Assembly (NCBI RefSeq): GCF_000003855.2
Contig: NW_003101668.1
Coordinates: 871,068-935,067 of the forward strand
Source: Blastomyces gilchristii SLH14081
Lineage: Eukaryota > Ascomycota > Eurotiomycetes > Onygenales > Ajellomycetaceae
DNA length: 64,000 nt
Direction: 5' to 3'
In this document: positions 48,901 through 59,769 of the stretch, piece after piece
Position numbering within the stretch: the first letter of the stretch is position 1
How the letters are laid out: each line of letters begins with the position of its first letter
Translations under genes and position numbers: made by a program
The notes under the pieces: generated by a model
What the model saw: only the letters and a program-made list of their open reading frames with translations
Told to the model about the DNA's origin: nothing
Databases searched by the model: none

Positions 48901-49740
48901 CAATTAATAATAATGAATAGTGATTCTTAACTGTCATCTTATTAAGGCCTCTATAGTCTACACATAGACATAGTCTATCATTCTTCTTGAGTATAAAGAG
49001 TATAGATGCTTCTGCTGAACTCTTTGATAAATATATTCAGTTCTTTGATTATACTTCTTCAAGATATTTGTGCAGAACATTCAACTTCTTTATAGATAAG
49101 TTATAAAGAGGCCTGTATAGCACTGTTGCACTGTCTTCAAGATGAATCTTATATTGTATCTTAATATCAGAAAACTTCACTGCTTCTCTTTCTGAAAAGA
49201 CATTCTTAAAATCTGTAAAGAGATGTCATGTACATCTGTCTTCAATGACAGATACTGCTGCTAATCTTGCAGTGAGAGTGATGACTTCTTCATCTGTTCT
49301 CAAGTCTCAATCATCTGTTACACAGTATATCAACTCAATCTTTTTCTCAAGATTCTTCTGATGAAACTCTTCAGATTCCTCTATTACTGTCTCTTCATCA
49401 GTGAGACAGTACTGTCACACCTGAGTGACTCAGTCAATGAGAGAATTGTTTTCTCTAAATCATGAGAGATCTAGAATAATGTTCTCATCTATAATATTAA
49501 CTGTGTGAAGAAGCAGACTGCTCTTCTTAAAGATTTCTTCTGAGTCTGTGATCACACACTTTGCTTGAATTATACTAAAACAGTGACATTTCATTTCATC
49601 TGTAAATTTCACATGATCTGACAGATCTATCTTCTTTCAATTCTTCATCAAAGAAAAGAAATAGAATATGAAGTTAGTATCTACTCTGAAGTTGAGTAGA
49701 CATCTCACTAGTATCTTCTCATTCAGAATATGCATTGTGA
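45980..49740 (-). pseudogene. Gypsy-3 pol: protease, RT, RNase H, integrase, chromodomain
   Basis: Read on the minus strand. Protease region: about 49650-49480. RT: ASILFILKKNDRLCLCVDYRGLN near 49010-48945, and IVYLNNILIFS near 48690-48660 (both catalytic Asp now Asn). RNase H: about 48330-47850. Integrase: HYNNPHTGHF near 47245 for the zinc-binding part, MNFIVNLLK...YDSILIIVNYFIKM at 47047-46950 for the start of the core (Asp in family DFIVGL, here NFIVNL), ITDQEFLF near 46850. C-terminus: chromodomain-like EYLVKKILNK...YLIK*EDYSLSENS*E near 46120-46000. Stops are predominantly TGA at Trp sites. Confidence 0.88.
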
Positions 49741-49876
49741 TTGTAATATAAACTCAGAGATGTGAGAATTATCAATTCTTTTCTTTCTCTTCTTTATCTT
49801 TCATGAATACATTTGTCAGAAGAGAAGTTAACTTTGAGAAGATATCTTCTTAATTTCTTCTCTTCTTTGACTTCTT

Positions 49877-50797
49877 ATAATCACTGATATAGTGATCACC
49901 AGCTCTGCAGTTGAAACAGAGATCTTTATCAAATCTTTTTTAATATTTCTTTACAGTGAGTGAAGAATTAGAATACTTGAAATTCTTCTTTACTTTCTCT
50001 ACACTGAAGCTGTCATGACACTATTTAGATTTCATTATTGATTACTTAGAAGAGGTCTTGTTAACCTTTTTCTTAAAGAATTGATTATTCAAATAGATCT
50101 GAGAAGTCAGATTGACAAGCTCAGTGTGATTAATTGATGAACTCTGATATTGTGATATTATTGTCTGCATCTTGTGAGTCAGCTTTGTGAGATAAAGCTG
50201 TGTTTTTAATTGATTCAAATCATCAGTCAGTTTCTCTCAATATTCTTCAAATCTTGCATGGAAATTGAAAGGATTCTCATTATCTTGTTAATATAATGAG
50301 TTGAACTGCTGTGCTGCTGTGAAGCTGCAGTTGTGATGATCTTTAATTTGATTCAGTAGAAAGTTCTTAAATTCTTCCCAAGTCATGACAGCATTGATAC
50401 ACTCAAGCTTCCTCTTCTTGATGACTCAAGTAGTCACAGAGATGCCTTCAAGAAGGTTGACAGTGTATATTACTCATATCTTGTGAGTATTATACTGGCT
50501 CAGATTAAGACAGAATTTCTGTTCAAGAGTACAGATAAAGCTGTGAAATTCAGACAAGATGTTTCTCTTGTATCTCAGTGAATCTCTGACCTTAATCTCT
50601 CTATCTCCATGATAGATGTAGGTGTGTAGGGGCCGCGGCGGTGACAGGGCGGTTGAAGAGCTCATGTCAAAATGTGCAGCAGGTTCAGGAATCTCAGATT
50701 CCTGCTGAGGTAGAGATGTACACACTCTAGGAAATGATGTAGTGTTTCCCCCAGAGAGTGAGGTTGAGTCAGTCTCAGCACAGGTGTGTGAGGCCAT
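49877..50797 (-). pseudogene. Gypsy-3 gag
   Basis: ATG at 50797 (MASHTCAETDSTS). The first 107 codons are open, including a Pro/Ser-rich N-terminus with good GC content, then the body is broken by TGA. A nucleocapsid knuckle CFNCRAGDHYISDY lies at 49918-49877, with the fourth ligand Cys now Tyr. The region EEFKNFLLNQI near 50370 and NPFNFHARFEEY near 50270 is typical of gypsy capsid proteins. Confidence 0.82.
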
Positions 50798-50854
50798 ATC
50801 AGTCTATTAGAGCTTGACTGATTCAAATGTGTAATCAGATAGAGTGATTTGAAT

Positions 50855-51392
50855 TGTAATGTGATGAAACCAAAGCAGTGACTAGCTGGTGATGATATGT
50901 AGAGATAGTTGTTTAAGAAGCTGTATAAGTAGGCTTGACTATCTTGCTTGAATAGCGAGCTTGTAGGCTACAGGGTTATTGTGAGGATATCACAGATATG
51001 ATACTTAGTATACTAAGAAGATTGTATAAGGCATGCAGTAACTCTTGTGTATATTATTCCTGTAGAAGAAAAAGACAAATCACTGACTTCTTGAATGAGG
51101 AGCCAGCATCTAGCTATTCTATATAGACAATGAATGGATACCCTTCTCTCATTCCACAAGTGAGAATAGTCAGAGTGATACCTCAGCAGCGCCTCATTGC
51201 CAAGAAAGAGTAATCTGCTGACCTTGTATAGAAGCAGGGTTCTCATATTCATCAATCAGATCTTTCTATGATATATCTGAATGATGTCATAGAGTGGTTG
51301 GAAACCGGTTCAGATGGGATGAAATCATCCGCATGAAAGCAATGAGCCGTGTAGAACCGCAACGGGGCCTTGGCGCGGCCGGGAGCGTGACA
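50855..51392 (-). repeat. Gypsy-3 5' LTR
   Basis: 538 bp. The outer (right) end is unmutated (CGCGGCCGGGAGCGTGACA); the inner (left) end is mutated (TGTAATGTGATGAAACCAAA). The first internal bases on the minus strand (ATTCAAATCACTC) are not a TGG-type primer-binding site. Confidence 0.95.
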
Positions 51393-51397
51393 AAAAT

Positions 51398-52266
51398 ACT
51401 CAAATCACATTCTCTGAGAACATACACATTGAAAGAATCAGAGAGACAGATCTTATACAACTTAATCAATGATTCATAACTTATGAAAGCAAAGATACAA
51501 GATCTGAGTGAATTATAATTATTCACAGTACTATTATCAGTGTTAAAAAAGAAGAGACTTATAATTGAAAAGTCTCACAAGATAAGAGAAATCATAGATG
51601 CTTATAAATCAGATAATCTCACTTATTTCAATCTTTTTATAATTATAAGAAAAGAATGAGAAGTAATGAAGAAATCAGATAAACATTACACTTCAATAAG
51701 TGATGAGACTGTAGCTAATTATATAATAACATGCTGCAGACAGCAGATGTAACACAGCAAAGAACAGTCTCAAAGTAGCAGACTTGCACATGAGTCAGAT
51801 TACAGAAGAAAAAGGAATTCAGAGTTGAATTCAACTGTTTACATCAGTTCAATTGTGAAGATTACAGAGAATGAACTATCTGAAACATCTGCAGACACAT
51901 GAGATCAAGTCATCTCAATCTCTGAGAACACTCAGAGATCAGATGAGGTTAGTTTCAATGAGCTGTTCACCATAGTAGTCTGAGTGAGTGAAGAGAGACA
52001 GTATAATACATGAGACAGAATTACAAAAGATGAAAGCTACTGAATCTAGTCACTGAACACTGTATTATATAGAGGTCATGTAAGAGTAGTGACTAGCAGA
52101 TAAAGAAAAAGTGTAAGAAAAGAGATAATGAATTGATTATCAACTGTAAGAATTAACTGTAAAAGACAAATGTTATTATACATATCTTATTTATTTTCAT
52201 ACATCATATATTTAAATCTATTTCCAATGTCATACCACTCAAAAAATGTCAAAAATAAAGAAAATC
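51398..52266 (+). pseudogene. Gypsy-2 (forward copy) integrase end and C-terminal extension
   Basis: Joins 43653 in frame after removal of Gypsy-3: ...FELYKI followed by LKSHSLRTYTLKESERQILYNLIND (to 51479). This resembles the C-terminal region of gypsy integrases. From 51550 to 52060 a polar segment (KHYTSISDETVANYIITCCRQQM) may still belong to Pol. No further domain was recognised. Confidence 0.72.
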
Positions 52267-53759
52267 TCAAAACTTGAGATCTGTAAGAAATTCAAGGACT
52301 GCAAGCTGCTCTCATAATAATATCATACACATCTTCAATTTCTCTACTACTCTGTATATGACATTAATATCATTTATTGTGAGATTGGCTGAAATGTTAA
52401 TATAGAAATGTGCATGCATATACATAGAGAAATTGAAGAAGAGCATGAGACCTGCAGGACCAGAAGCCAGGACAGGGAAGACAGAGATGAAAGAAACAGA
52501 AGAAGAAGAAGACACAGAACTGAATGAATGACAGTAGAAGTTACTCAGAGCTGAACACTTACAATCTGATGTGTACACAACCTTCTTCATAGAAGAGAGA
52601 GAGAAAGTGATAGAAGAAGCTTGAGAGCAGAAGAGAATAGTCTCAGCAGTGTTATCATCTTTGATTAGAATGATCTCTGACACTGAAGCAACTAAGAATC
52701 ATTATTAGTGTATGAAAATCATAAAATCAGAGATAAGAATAGTTACTGAATAAACATTCACTGATCTTAGAGTTATACATATAATTACAACATATACAAG
52801 GCTTCTCAGAAAGAGAGAGAGAGACATGAGAAAATGCAGGAAGCAGAACACAGTGTATGAACAGCTCATTTTCATAATGATATTTCAGACAAGATGTATA
52901 AGTCTCATGTCTGCAGATGTAAAAGAGTATAATATCTATGTTTCTGTTTCTGAAAACACAGATATCTTTTACCTGCATCATGAAGTTGAATGACAGATGT
53001 CAGAGAATAGACTGATACAGATCTATCATTCTGAAGGAATTTATCAGAGTGAATATCTCTGCAATGTTAAACTTTATAATTGTAAAAAGCTTCTTGATAT
53101 CTGTAAATATCATGACTTCATACACAGTAAAACTTATAATGATTTTCTCTAAGAACAGAAAAATCAGCATCAGAAAGAAAAGATGAAAAAGAAAAAAACT
53201 TACAATCTCAATACTATTGAGAAGAGAGATGATTCTTCAGTATGAATGAATGATTATCTTATCACAAATATTTAAAATAAATATAATAATCAGTGTCTGT
53301 GACTGAGCTTCAGATAGTCATGTTATATACAGTTTTCATATAATAAATCATTCTGAGAGTCAGTAAGAAGAGTAGAAGTGTATATACTGAGAAATATGAT
53401 TCATTAAGTCTATACAACATCTTCTTGAAACAGAGAGAGCTAATAACAAAAGCAGAGACAGTAAAACCAGAAGTAGTAGAAGTGAGAATCACAGGAACAG
53501 AGATAGCAGGAGCAGAAGAACCAGATACAGAGATAAGTGTAGAAGATTGAGAAGCAGCAAAGAAAGAAGTAACAGAAGAGATAAGAGAGAATGTGAGAGA
53601 CTCAGTTATATATAACACAGATAATTCCTTTATTATCATATTCTTCAAGTTCTCAATTAATGATTCAATATTGAGTTCACTATCATCAGCAGATGTGAAT
53701 TTGTCAATATATGAAGATTCTATGTGAATAAAAACAAACATATCAGCATCTGTGTCCAT
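52267..53759 (-). pseudogene. Accessory antisense gene of Gypsy-2 (forward copy), best preserved
   Basis: Start ATG at 53759 (MDTDADMFVFIHIES). Exon 1 runs to about 53203, exon 2 is 53148-52747, exon 3 is 52691-52267. Introns of about 54 nt (53202-53149) and 55 nt (52746-52692) both have GT donors (GTAAGT, GTAACT), CTGAT or CTAAT branch sequences and TTCTTAG acceptors. After splicing the frame continues from CLFS into ASVSEIILIKDD. Only a few stops remain: TGA at 53310 and some more before the end of exon 1, one TGA near the end of exon 2, one TGA at 52312. Cys block, hydrophobic segment and helical tail are as in the 12373 copy. It is antisense to pol and sits directly before the 3' LTR. The role is not known. 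Confidence 0.75.
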
Positions 53760-54288
53760 GTAAAATCATGTCAGAAAACACAATCAGAAACTCACTGAGA
53801 AGAAAAAACAGTTGAGAGTGTATAAGAAAGATGAAGAAGATGTGTCATTCATGATAATACATTCTAGTAATTATTTAGAAGATAAACAAGTTCTGATCAT
53901 ATTTCACAATATATTATACTTACTGCTAACAAACTGCTCAGTATGAGCACTACAATGATACTTGTTATGAGAACAGAGAATCATTGTCAGAAATATGTAC
54001 AATGTGATAGATGAACAGATAGAAAGAGTTGAACAGAAGAAGAAGTAGAAATCTTGAATGATAATAATATTCAATAATAATGATGATGAAGAAGATGATT
54101 GAAGAATGAGAAAAGTTGATGAATAAGAGATGTAATATAGTGAAAGTTTCTTTGTGAGAGCATACACAGAATACTAGCTGAATCAGGAATAGGTTACAAG
54201 ATTGCAAACACTAGTAGTGTACTAATTCACATGAAGCTAGAATGAATGTCATAGTCATGTGAGCGTGACTGAATCTGGTGAGGAAGGA
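53760..54288 (-). promoter_or_regulatory. Region between accessory gene start and Gypsy-2 3' LTR
   Basis: About 530 bp that would hold the promoter and leader of the antisense gene, conserved in three copies (10484-11014, 11841-12372 and here). A pyrimidine-rich stretch ending TTCTTCTCAG just upstream of the start could be an intron end in the leader. The bases next to the LTR read GTGAGGAAGGA on the plus strand and serve as the polypurine tract. Frames 53904-54207 are not supported as genes. Confidence 0.5.
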
Positions 54289-54462
54289 TGTAGTTCAGAA
54301 GAACATACAACTGTCAGATAATAACACAGCCGCTTCTGAACTTGCTTACAAGTGTAAAGAGGGGCATAGCAGCCACTAATTAATTTAGCGTACGATATTA
54401 CAATATATAAGAAGCCGGTGTACGCCTGTAATCGTACGCTGGTAAGCAACCTTTGAATCACA
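54289..54462 (+). repeat. Gypsy-2 (forward copy) 3' LTR
   Basis: 174 bp, partner of 38420-38593. Its outer end keeps CGTACGCTGGTAAGCAACCT where the inner end of the 5' LTR reads TGTACACTGACAAGCAATCT. Confidence 0.95.
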
Positions 54463-54466
54463 GTAT

Positions 54467-55985
54467 TATAGTTCTATGTGATATGAAGTGTTATCAAAGA
54501 TTGTTACTTACTAGAGAATTATATTTCACTGTCTTCATATCTTGAACATCTGCTTGTTCAAATCTCTGATAGTTAGCATTGTAGTAGTCTCAGACTAATT
54601 TAATATATAAGTCTTATTTCTTCTCTGTTCAATCTTAAGAAGTGTAGATATTAACTTAATAAGAGAGATCTAGTAGAGTTACTACAGTATAATACTCTGT
54701 AAAAGATTATTCAGTTTTGCTGTAGTAATATGCTAGTTTATCTCTTACAGTAATAATAGCCTGCACTATAGCATTATCTCAGACTGAATTTCTTTTTAAG
54801 TGATTTAACTGCTTCTTAAGATAAGTAAATAAACTGTTATACACTCATCAGACTAACTGCAGCATTAGTGTACAAGTGATTGAGACTGTCTTCATTATCT
54901 TATAAAACTGAAACAGTAAATCAATCACATATTTCAACTGAGTTCACTTTATATCAGAAAGTTTTAATATCTGAATCTTTTTCTGATCAGAGTATTGTAC
55001 TCAATGATCAATTATCTGATACAATCAAAGAGTCTGAACAGCTATCTTATATATTGAACTTCATTATATTCTAATATTCTGTATTATATTCAGTGATGTG
55101 ACTGATTTATTTATTTATTAAATATTATAAAATCATTGTTATTATTTAGAGAAGGTATAAATTATATTAGTAATATTTTGAATCTGTGATATTTAAATTA
55201 TTAGTCAATCTATTCAAAATTAATAGTAGTATTATTAAAAAGCATTATTAAAAAGTAATATTAAAAAGTATTGTTAAAAAACATTATCTTTTATAAAGAA
55301 AATATAAAAGTTACTTGAGTAATCACTTTCATCTCATTCTCATCTCAAGAATCAGTTATCTCATTATTCTTCATCTCAATATTAAGATTCTTTATCAGTG
55401 TTTATATCATAAGTTAAATCACATGAGTAATACAGAGAATATAATCTTATTTATTATTTCAGAAATGCAAAGTTAATTTTTCCTTCAAACTCTTCATCAT
55501 AGTGTAGTTATTCACAGCATTGTCAGTTGTAATTGTAAGAAGACTGAGACTAATATCTTAATAATTATTTTTAATCACAGTTATCAATATCTCTGCTATA
55601 TAATCTTCAGTATAACTACTAATCAATAATTTAAATTCAATTAATATCTCTTAATAAGTTCAGTTGTCATCAATGTAATAACATATAACTCTTATAAATA
55701 TAAGATTGTTTATACTAGTTTATACATTCACTGTGAGAGATACTCTTTGATGATTCTTCAACTCTGATTCTAGATATTGTATATTGACTTTGTAGTATAT
55801 ATTGAGATTGAACTGAAGACAGAATCAATATGAAATATGAAGATTTGAATTAAGCATTTGAAGAAGTGTTCAGAATTCAGAGTTTTCAATTGATTAAAGA
55901 GAAAGATTCAGAGATATATACATGCAAAGTAATTATTCACAGAAGTTATCAGATAAGAGTTGTGAAATCAGAGTACTGATATATG
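54467..55985 (-). pseudogene. hAT transposase remnant (copy 2), main part
   Basis: Reverse complement homologue of 20340-21860. The catalytic-region motifs seen in copy 1 lie at about 55700-54700 on the minus strand. The plus-strand frame 54880-55074 is a shadow of this conserved region. Confidence 0.78.
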
Positions 55986-56966
55986 ATTATTTTCACATAA
56001 TTTTCTTCAAATTAGAAAATTAGTATTATTAAAAATTATTATCTGATAGAGTAACTTATCAGCTCAGTAGTAATTTTCTGATTATTTTTCTTTTATTGTC
56101 TGCATTCTGATGACTTCAGATGTCAGAAAATTTCTTCAGAGCTATGATCAGTTCATGATAAATATTTCTGAATAAAGTTACAGTGATTATAGCAGAGAGA
56201 TGACTCTTCAGTAATCTATAATACAATATGTTGATAATTATTCTATAGTTCATCTCAATATTTGTATTGAGTTTTTCATAAATTTTGTAACCTGAAATCA
56301 GATATGAAGAATGAAGTGATTATTTATTATAATTGAAAGAGAGTATTCTGTATTGAATTATAAATAATATAGACTTTGTAATTCACAGTGATTTCTTAAA
56401 GAGTTTATGAATCTTCAATAGAATTAAAAGAAGTGAAAGAAGTAAATTCAGAAGATATGATAATAATTTAAGAAAGATAATAATTTATTTTCAATAACTA
56501 ATCACTGATGTGTGTAAGAAGAATTAATATAAGAGAAAATAATCTTGTTTCTTAGCTTAGTTATAATTTTAGTACTAACTCAGCTTGAATATCATTAATG
56601 TATAAAAGTAAATAAATAATCTTGATTAATCTCTGTTATATTTCTTGAAATATATTAGTATTGTGAAAGAGAGTGTTATCAAATTATATTATCAGATGAT
56701 ATTATTAAAAATATATTAATATTATAAATATCAATGTTGAAAAAATGTTGATACTTATACATTATAGTGATTTGTGAATCATGATAGTTAAATATATATA
56801 TATATATATATTATTCCTGACTTGATTACAACTTGTACAATAATTTTTAAAAACTCAAAATTAATTTTAATTATTAATAATTATGAACTTATAACTAACT
56901 AATATAAAAAGAAAAAAACTTTTTCTATTTCTTCTCTTTTTCATTCTTCTTATTATTCTTTATAAT

Positions 56967-57720
56967 TTACTTCTCATTCTTCTTCTTCTTCTTCTTCTTC
57001 TCATCTGAGATGATAATCATCTTAAAATCTCTCTCTGCTGCCTTCTCAGAGAAGAGTTTCTGCTGCTCTCTCTCAGCCAGGTCAATCTGTATCTCAAAAT
57101 CTCGCATTTTCTGGTCTGCTGCCTCAGGTTTCACCTCAGTAATAAGCAGATTGACATGCTCAGACAGCAGAACTGTCTTCTCAATATTCTGAATCATGAA
57201 GTGTATTCAAGACCTGAATAAGGCCTTAATTCTCTTCTTCTCTATCAGCTTCTGCTAATCAATTAGAGAATAGAAGTATTATTAAAAATTATTATCTCTT
57301 AATAAATAAAAAACTTATTAGTTTTGACTTCTTTATCTTCTACTTTAATATTCTCTTAATCTTCTTCTATCACTGTTTATTTACAGTAATACTCTTCTTC
57401 TCTCTTTCTCTCTTTATCTTGAACTCAAATCATTCTTGAGACTTATTCTAATCTCACTGCTACTGTATGAGACTCTTCACTATCTTCTTCTTCAATCTCT
57501 TATGAGTAGTGTCATTCACATTATTTCTATACTTAGTTCAGTCTAAATCTATCAGAAGTATTACTTAAAATCATTATCATTCTACTCTCTTATGAAGTCT
57601 CTTCAAGATATTATAACATATCTTATGATCTGTCTCTTCTTACTTAAACATTTTCTTCTTCTCTCTCTTCAATCTGTGATAGTACTCATGCGCCTTGATG
57701 ATCTGCAGAACCACAGAATA
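56967..57720 (-). pseudogene. Second reading frame of the hAT element, unknown (copy 2)
   Basis: The last 76 codons (57197-56967) are still open: MIQNIEKTVLLSEHVNLL..., a charged helical stretch with AEREQQKLFSEKAAERDFKM and a terminal poly-Lys. Upstream, 57720-57600 reads IIKAHEYYHRLKREKKKMFK on the same strand. This stretch retains CpG and GG/CC better than its copy in hAT 1. A match to the C-terminus of a fungal transposase or a separate accessory protein are both possible. I do not recognise it. Confidence 0.5.
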
Positions 57721-57796
57721 TTTGAAGACAAATAACATGATGAATTTCAGTGAGTGTTAAAGAGAAGTGAAGGCAGAAGAGATAGTCAGAAATAAT

Positions 57797-57841
57797 ATAA
57801 TAATAATAATAATAATAATGATGATAATGATGATGATGATA

Positions 57842-57874
<33 letters not shown>

Positions 57875-57985
57875 GTAATAATGATAATAATAATAATGAT
57901 GATGATGATAATAATAATAATGATAGTAATAATGATAATAATAATAATGATGATGATGATAATGATAATGATGATGATAATGAAA
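57797..57985 (+). repeat. (ATA/ATG)n microsatellite in hAT copy 2
   Basis: About 190 bp of AAT/ATG/ATA trinucleotides, longer than the counterpart at 18405-18515. The reading frames through it are artefacts. Confidence 0.9.
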
Positions 57986-57997
57986 GAGAGAGTGCAT

Positions 57998-59575
57998 TGA
58001 AATATATTACTAACTTATCAAATATAAAGAGATAAAGAAAATATTAACAGCTTTCAGAAATATATGAAAACAGCTACAGTGTTGCATAGCAACATCATCT
58101 TTATTCAATACATGCAGTATTGATATTCTTTGTATACAGTTATCATATAATCTATATCAGAAATGCATGCAGAAAACAGATCTTTGTTATTAGAGAGAAT
58201 GATTGCAGTGATTCTTTATTTTCATATTATAAACATAAGTTATTCTTATTTCTTTCTTCTCTCTTTTCTCTTCTTCTTCAACTCATCACTAAGTTCAAGC
58301 TGGTATAAAAACTATTAAAACACTCTTAAAAACTCTCAAATTGAAGAGTATAGACTAATTAAATTTTAAATACAGAAGAATCAAATTATATTCAATATTA
58401 CTAATTATTCATTTCTCTTCAATAAAATCACAGTTGCATCTTCTCTCTCTTTTCTCAAACAAAACATGACCTGTGAAAAATGAGTATCATATCAGGTCAT
58501 AATAGTCAATATAGCTCCAGCATGCAGAGCTGTATACATGCAGTGCATGCTGAACTGAGAGACTGTGTGAGTTATAAACTGGCACCAGCATCTCAGAGAG
58601 AGCTGTGCAGTATGAGAAAGCTATAACTCTCAGTCACATACATAGAGAGTGAATCATTGCAGTAAGTGCATGTGTATTGCATGAAAGTAACACTTTTTAA
58701 TAATACTCAGTCTCTGATATTATGAAAATAGAGTCTCTTCATAACATTCATTTTTATCAGAAGTCAGAGAATCTTATATTTCTTAAGATTATCTTCACAT
58801 GCCTTGTCTGTGAAATCAATGAAGAGAATCATCAATTTCAGCATTCTGCTCTTAATGTCATGCAAGTGACAGCAGAGTTCATTCTGATCACACTTTTTAA
58901 GTGTATATTTTCTAAATATTCACATTTATACAGATATATACTGATTATTTATTAGATAATGTTAAGATAATAACTCATCACAGCTGTGTTATTCTCACTG
59001 TGAGAAATACATGATTGATAATGAATATTGCAAAGACTCTGAGAAGTGAGTATTTTAGAGATACTGTGACTCTGTAATCTTGATTTTTTTTATTTTTGTT
59101 TTTTTTTTTTCTTTCTCTTTTTTTTTTTTTCATTCTGATTTTTTCTTGTTTTTGTTTTATTTTTTGTTTTTTGTTTTTTTTTTTGTATTTTATATTTTTT
59201 TCATAATTAAAATTATATGAATTATAATCTGTATTCAGAAAAGTAATGATATTTGATAACACTCTCTATTGAATTTTCAACAAATGAGTACTATGTTATG
59301 ATATTATGTAAGTGAGAAGTGATTTCATAATCTTATTTAGTATCATTCTCAATAATGAGATCAGAATGAAAATGTAACTAAGAATTCAAACATATTCTTT
59401 ATCTGAGACTAGATTTTTATTTGAAAAGTGAATCTGAGATCTTTAATATTTGAAATAACATGATTTGAAATCAATGTGATGAACACAAATCATGATCAGA
59501 AGTAATGCTTTTAGGCAACATAATAAACTGTAAAGTTTGATTCTGGTCTCAGAACACGGTCACACAATCAGTCTA
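57998..59575. other. hAT copy 2 right end: repeats and T-rich tract, no gene
   Basis: Collinear with 16801-18400 in reverse. It contains the T-rich tract 59083-59200. The short frames at 58120-58308, 58722-58955 and 58978-59262 have no support beyond chance. Confidence 0.6.
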
Positions 59576-59583
59576 ATTATAAG

Positions 59584-59769
59584 ATAGGTAGTTATACAAA
59601 CTTCTTCTCTTTCTTTCTCTCTCTTCTCTAATAGAAAGATTAAAAGACTCTTCAGTTACTTTCTTTTATAACACTTAGTTTTAAAGTATTTCTATAAAAG
59701 CTTTTCTATCTTCTCTAGTCTCTCTATATCTATTACTCTGATCTTCTTAATATAGTCAGATCTATAAGA
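59584..59769 (-). other. Gypsy-4 pol fragment between hAT and SINE
   Basis: 186 bp of Gypsy-4, joining the integrase half at 37676 to the RT side at 60154. It ends in the SINE target duplication CAGATCTATAAGA (59757-59769). Confidence 0.7.

Larger units (their letters stand above)
43654..51392 (-). mobile_element. Gypsy-3, complete Ty3/gypsy chromovirus with an antisense accessory gene
   Basis: LTRs of 538 bp each (43654-44191 and 50855-51392), TGTAACG...GTGACA on the plus strand, with a 5-bp duplication AAAAT at 43649-43653 and 51393-51397. The reverse Gypsy-2 near 14700 shows the empty site. Length 7739 bp. On the minus strand: gag, protease, RT, RNase H, integrase, chromodomain. Between pol and the 3' LTR lies a spliced gene on the plus strand within a GC-rich island. 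It is the youngest element by nesting (inside Gypsy-2, inside hAT, inside Gypsy-4). Confidence 0.95.
38420..54462 (+). mobile_element. Gypsy-2, forward copy, complete, opened by Gypsy-3
   Basis: LTRs 38420-38593 and 54289-54462 are both 174 bp, begin TGTRGTTC and end AATCACA. The 4-bp duplication GTAT is at 38416-38419 and 54463-54466. The unbroken hAT target can be read at about 21850-21875. Minus the Gypsy-3 insertion the element is 8.3 kb. Order: 5' LTR, gag, protease, RT, RNase H, integrase, C-terminal tail, antisense accessory gene, polypurine tract, 3' LTR. Confidence 0.93.
37677..59575 (-). mobile_element. hAT transposon, copy 2, opened by Gypsy-2
   Basis: The left end TAGACTGCCCGGCGGGACC and right end ACGGTCACACAATCAGTCTA are flanked by ATTATAAA (37669-37676) and ATTATAAG (59576-59583), an 8-bp duplication with one G/A change. 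Own sequence is 37677-38419 plus 54467-59575, about 5.85 kb, collinear with copy 1 in reverse. It lies in Gypsy-4 between the two halves of the integrase gene. Confidence 0.92.

Noticed and set aside
57686..58000. His/Tyr-rich and Ile/Met-rich proteins at the microsatellite
   Set aside because: They are translations of a trinucleotide repeat and have no conserved counterpart in the other hAT copy.
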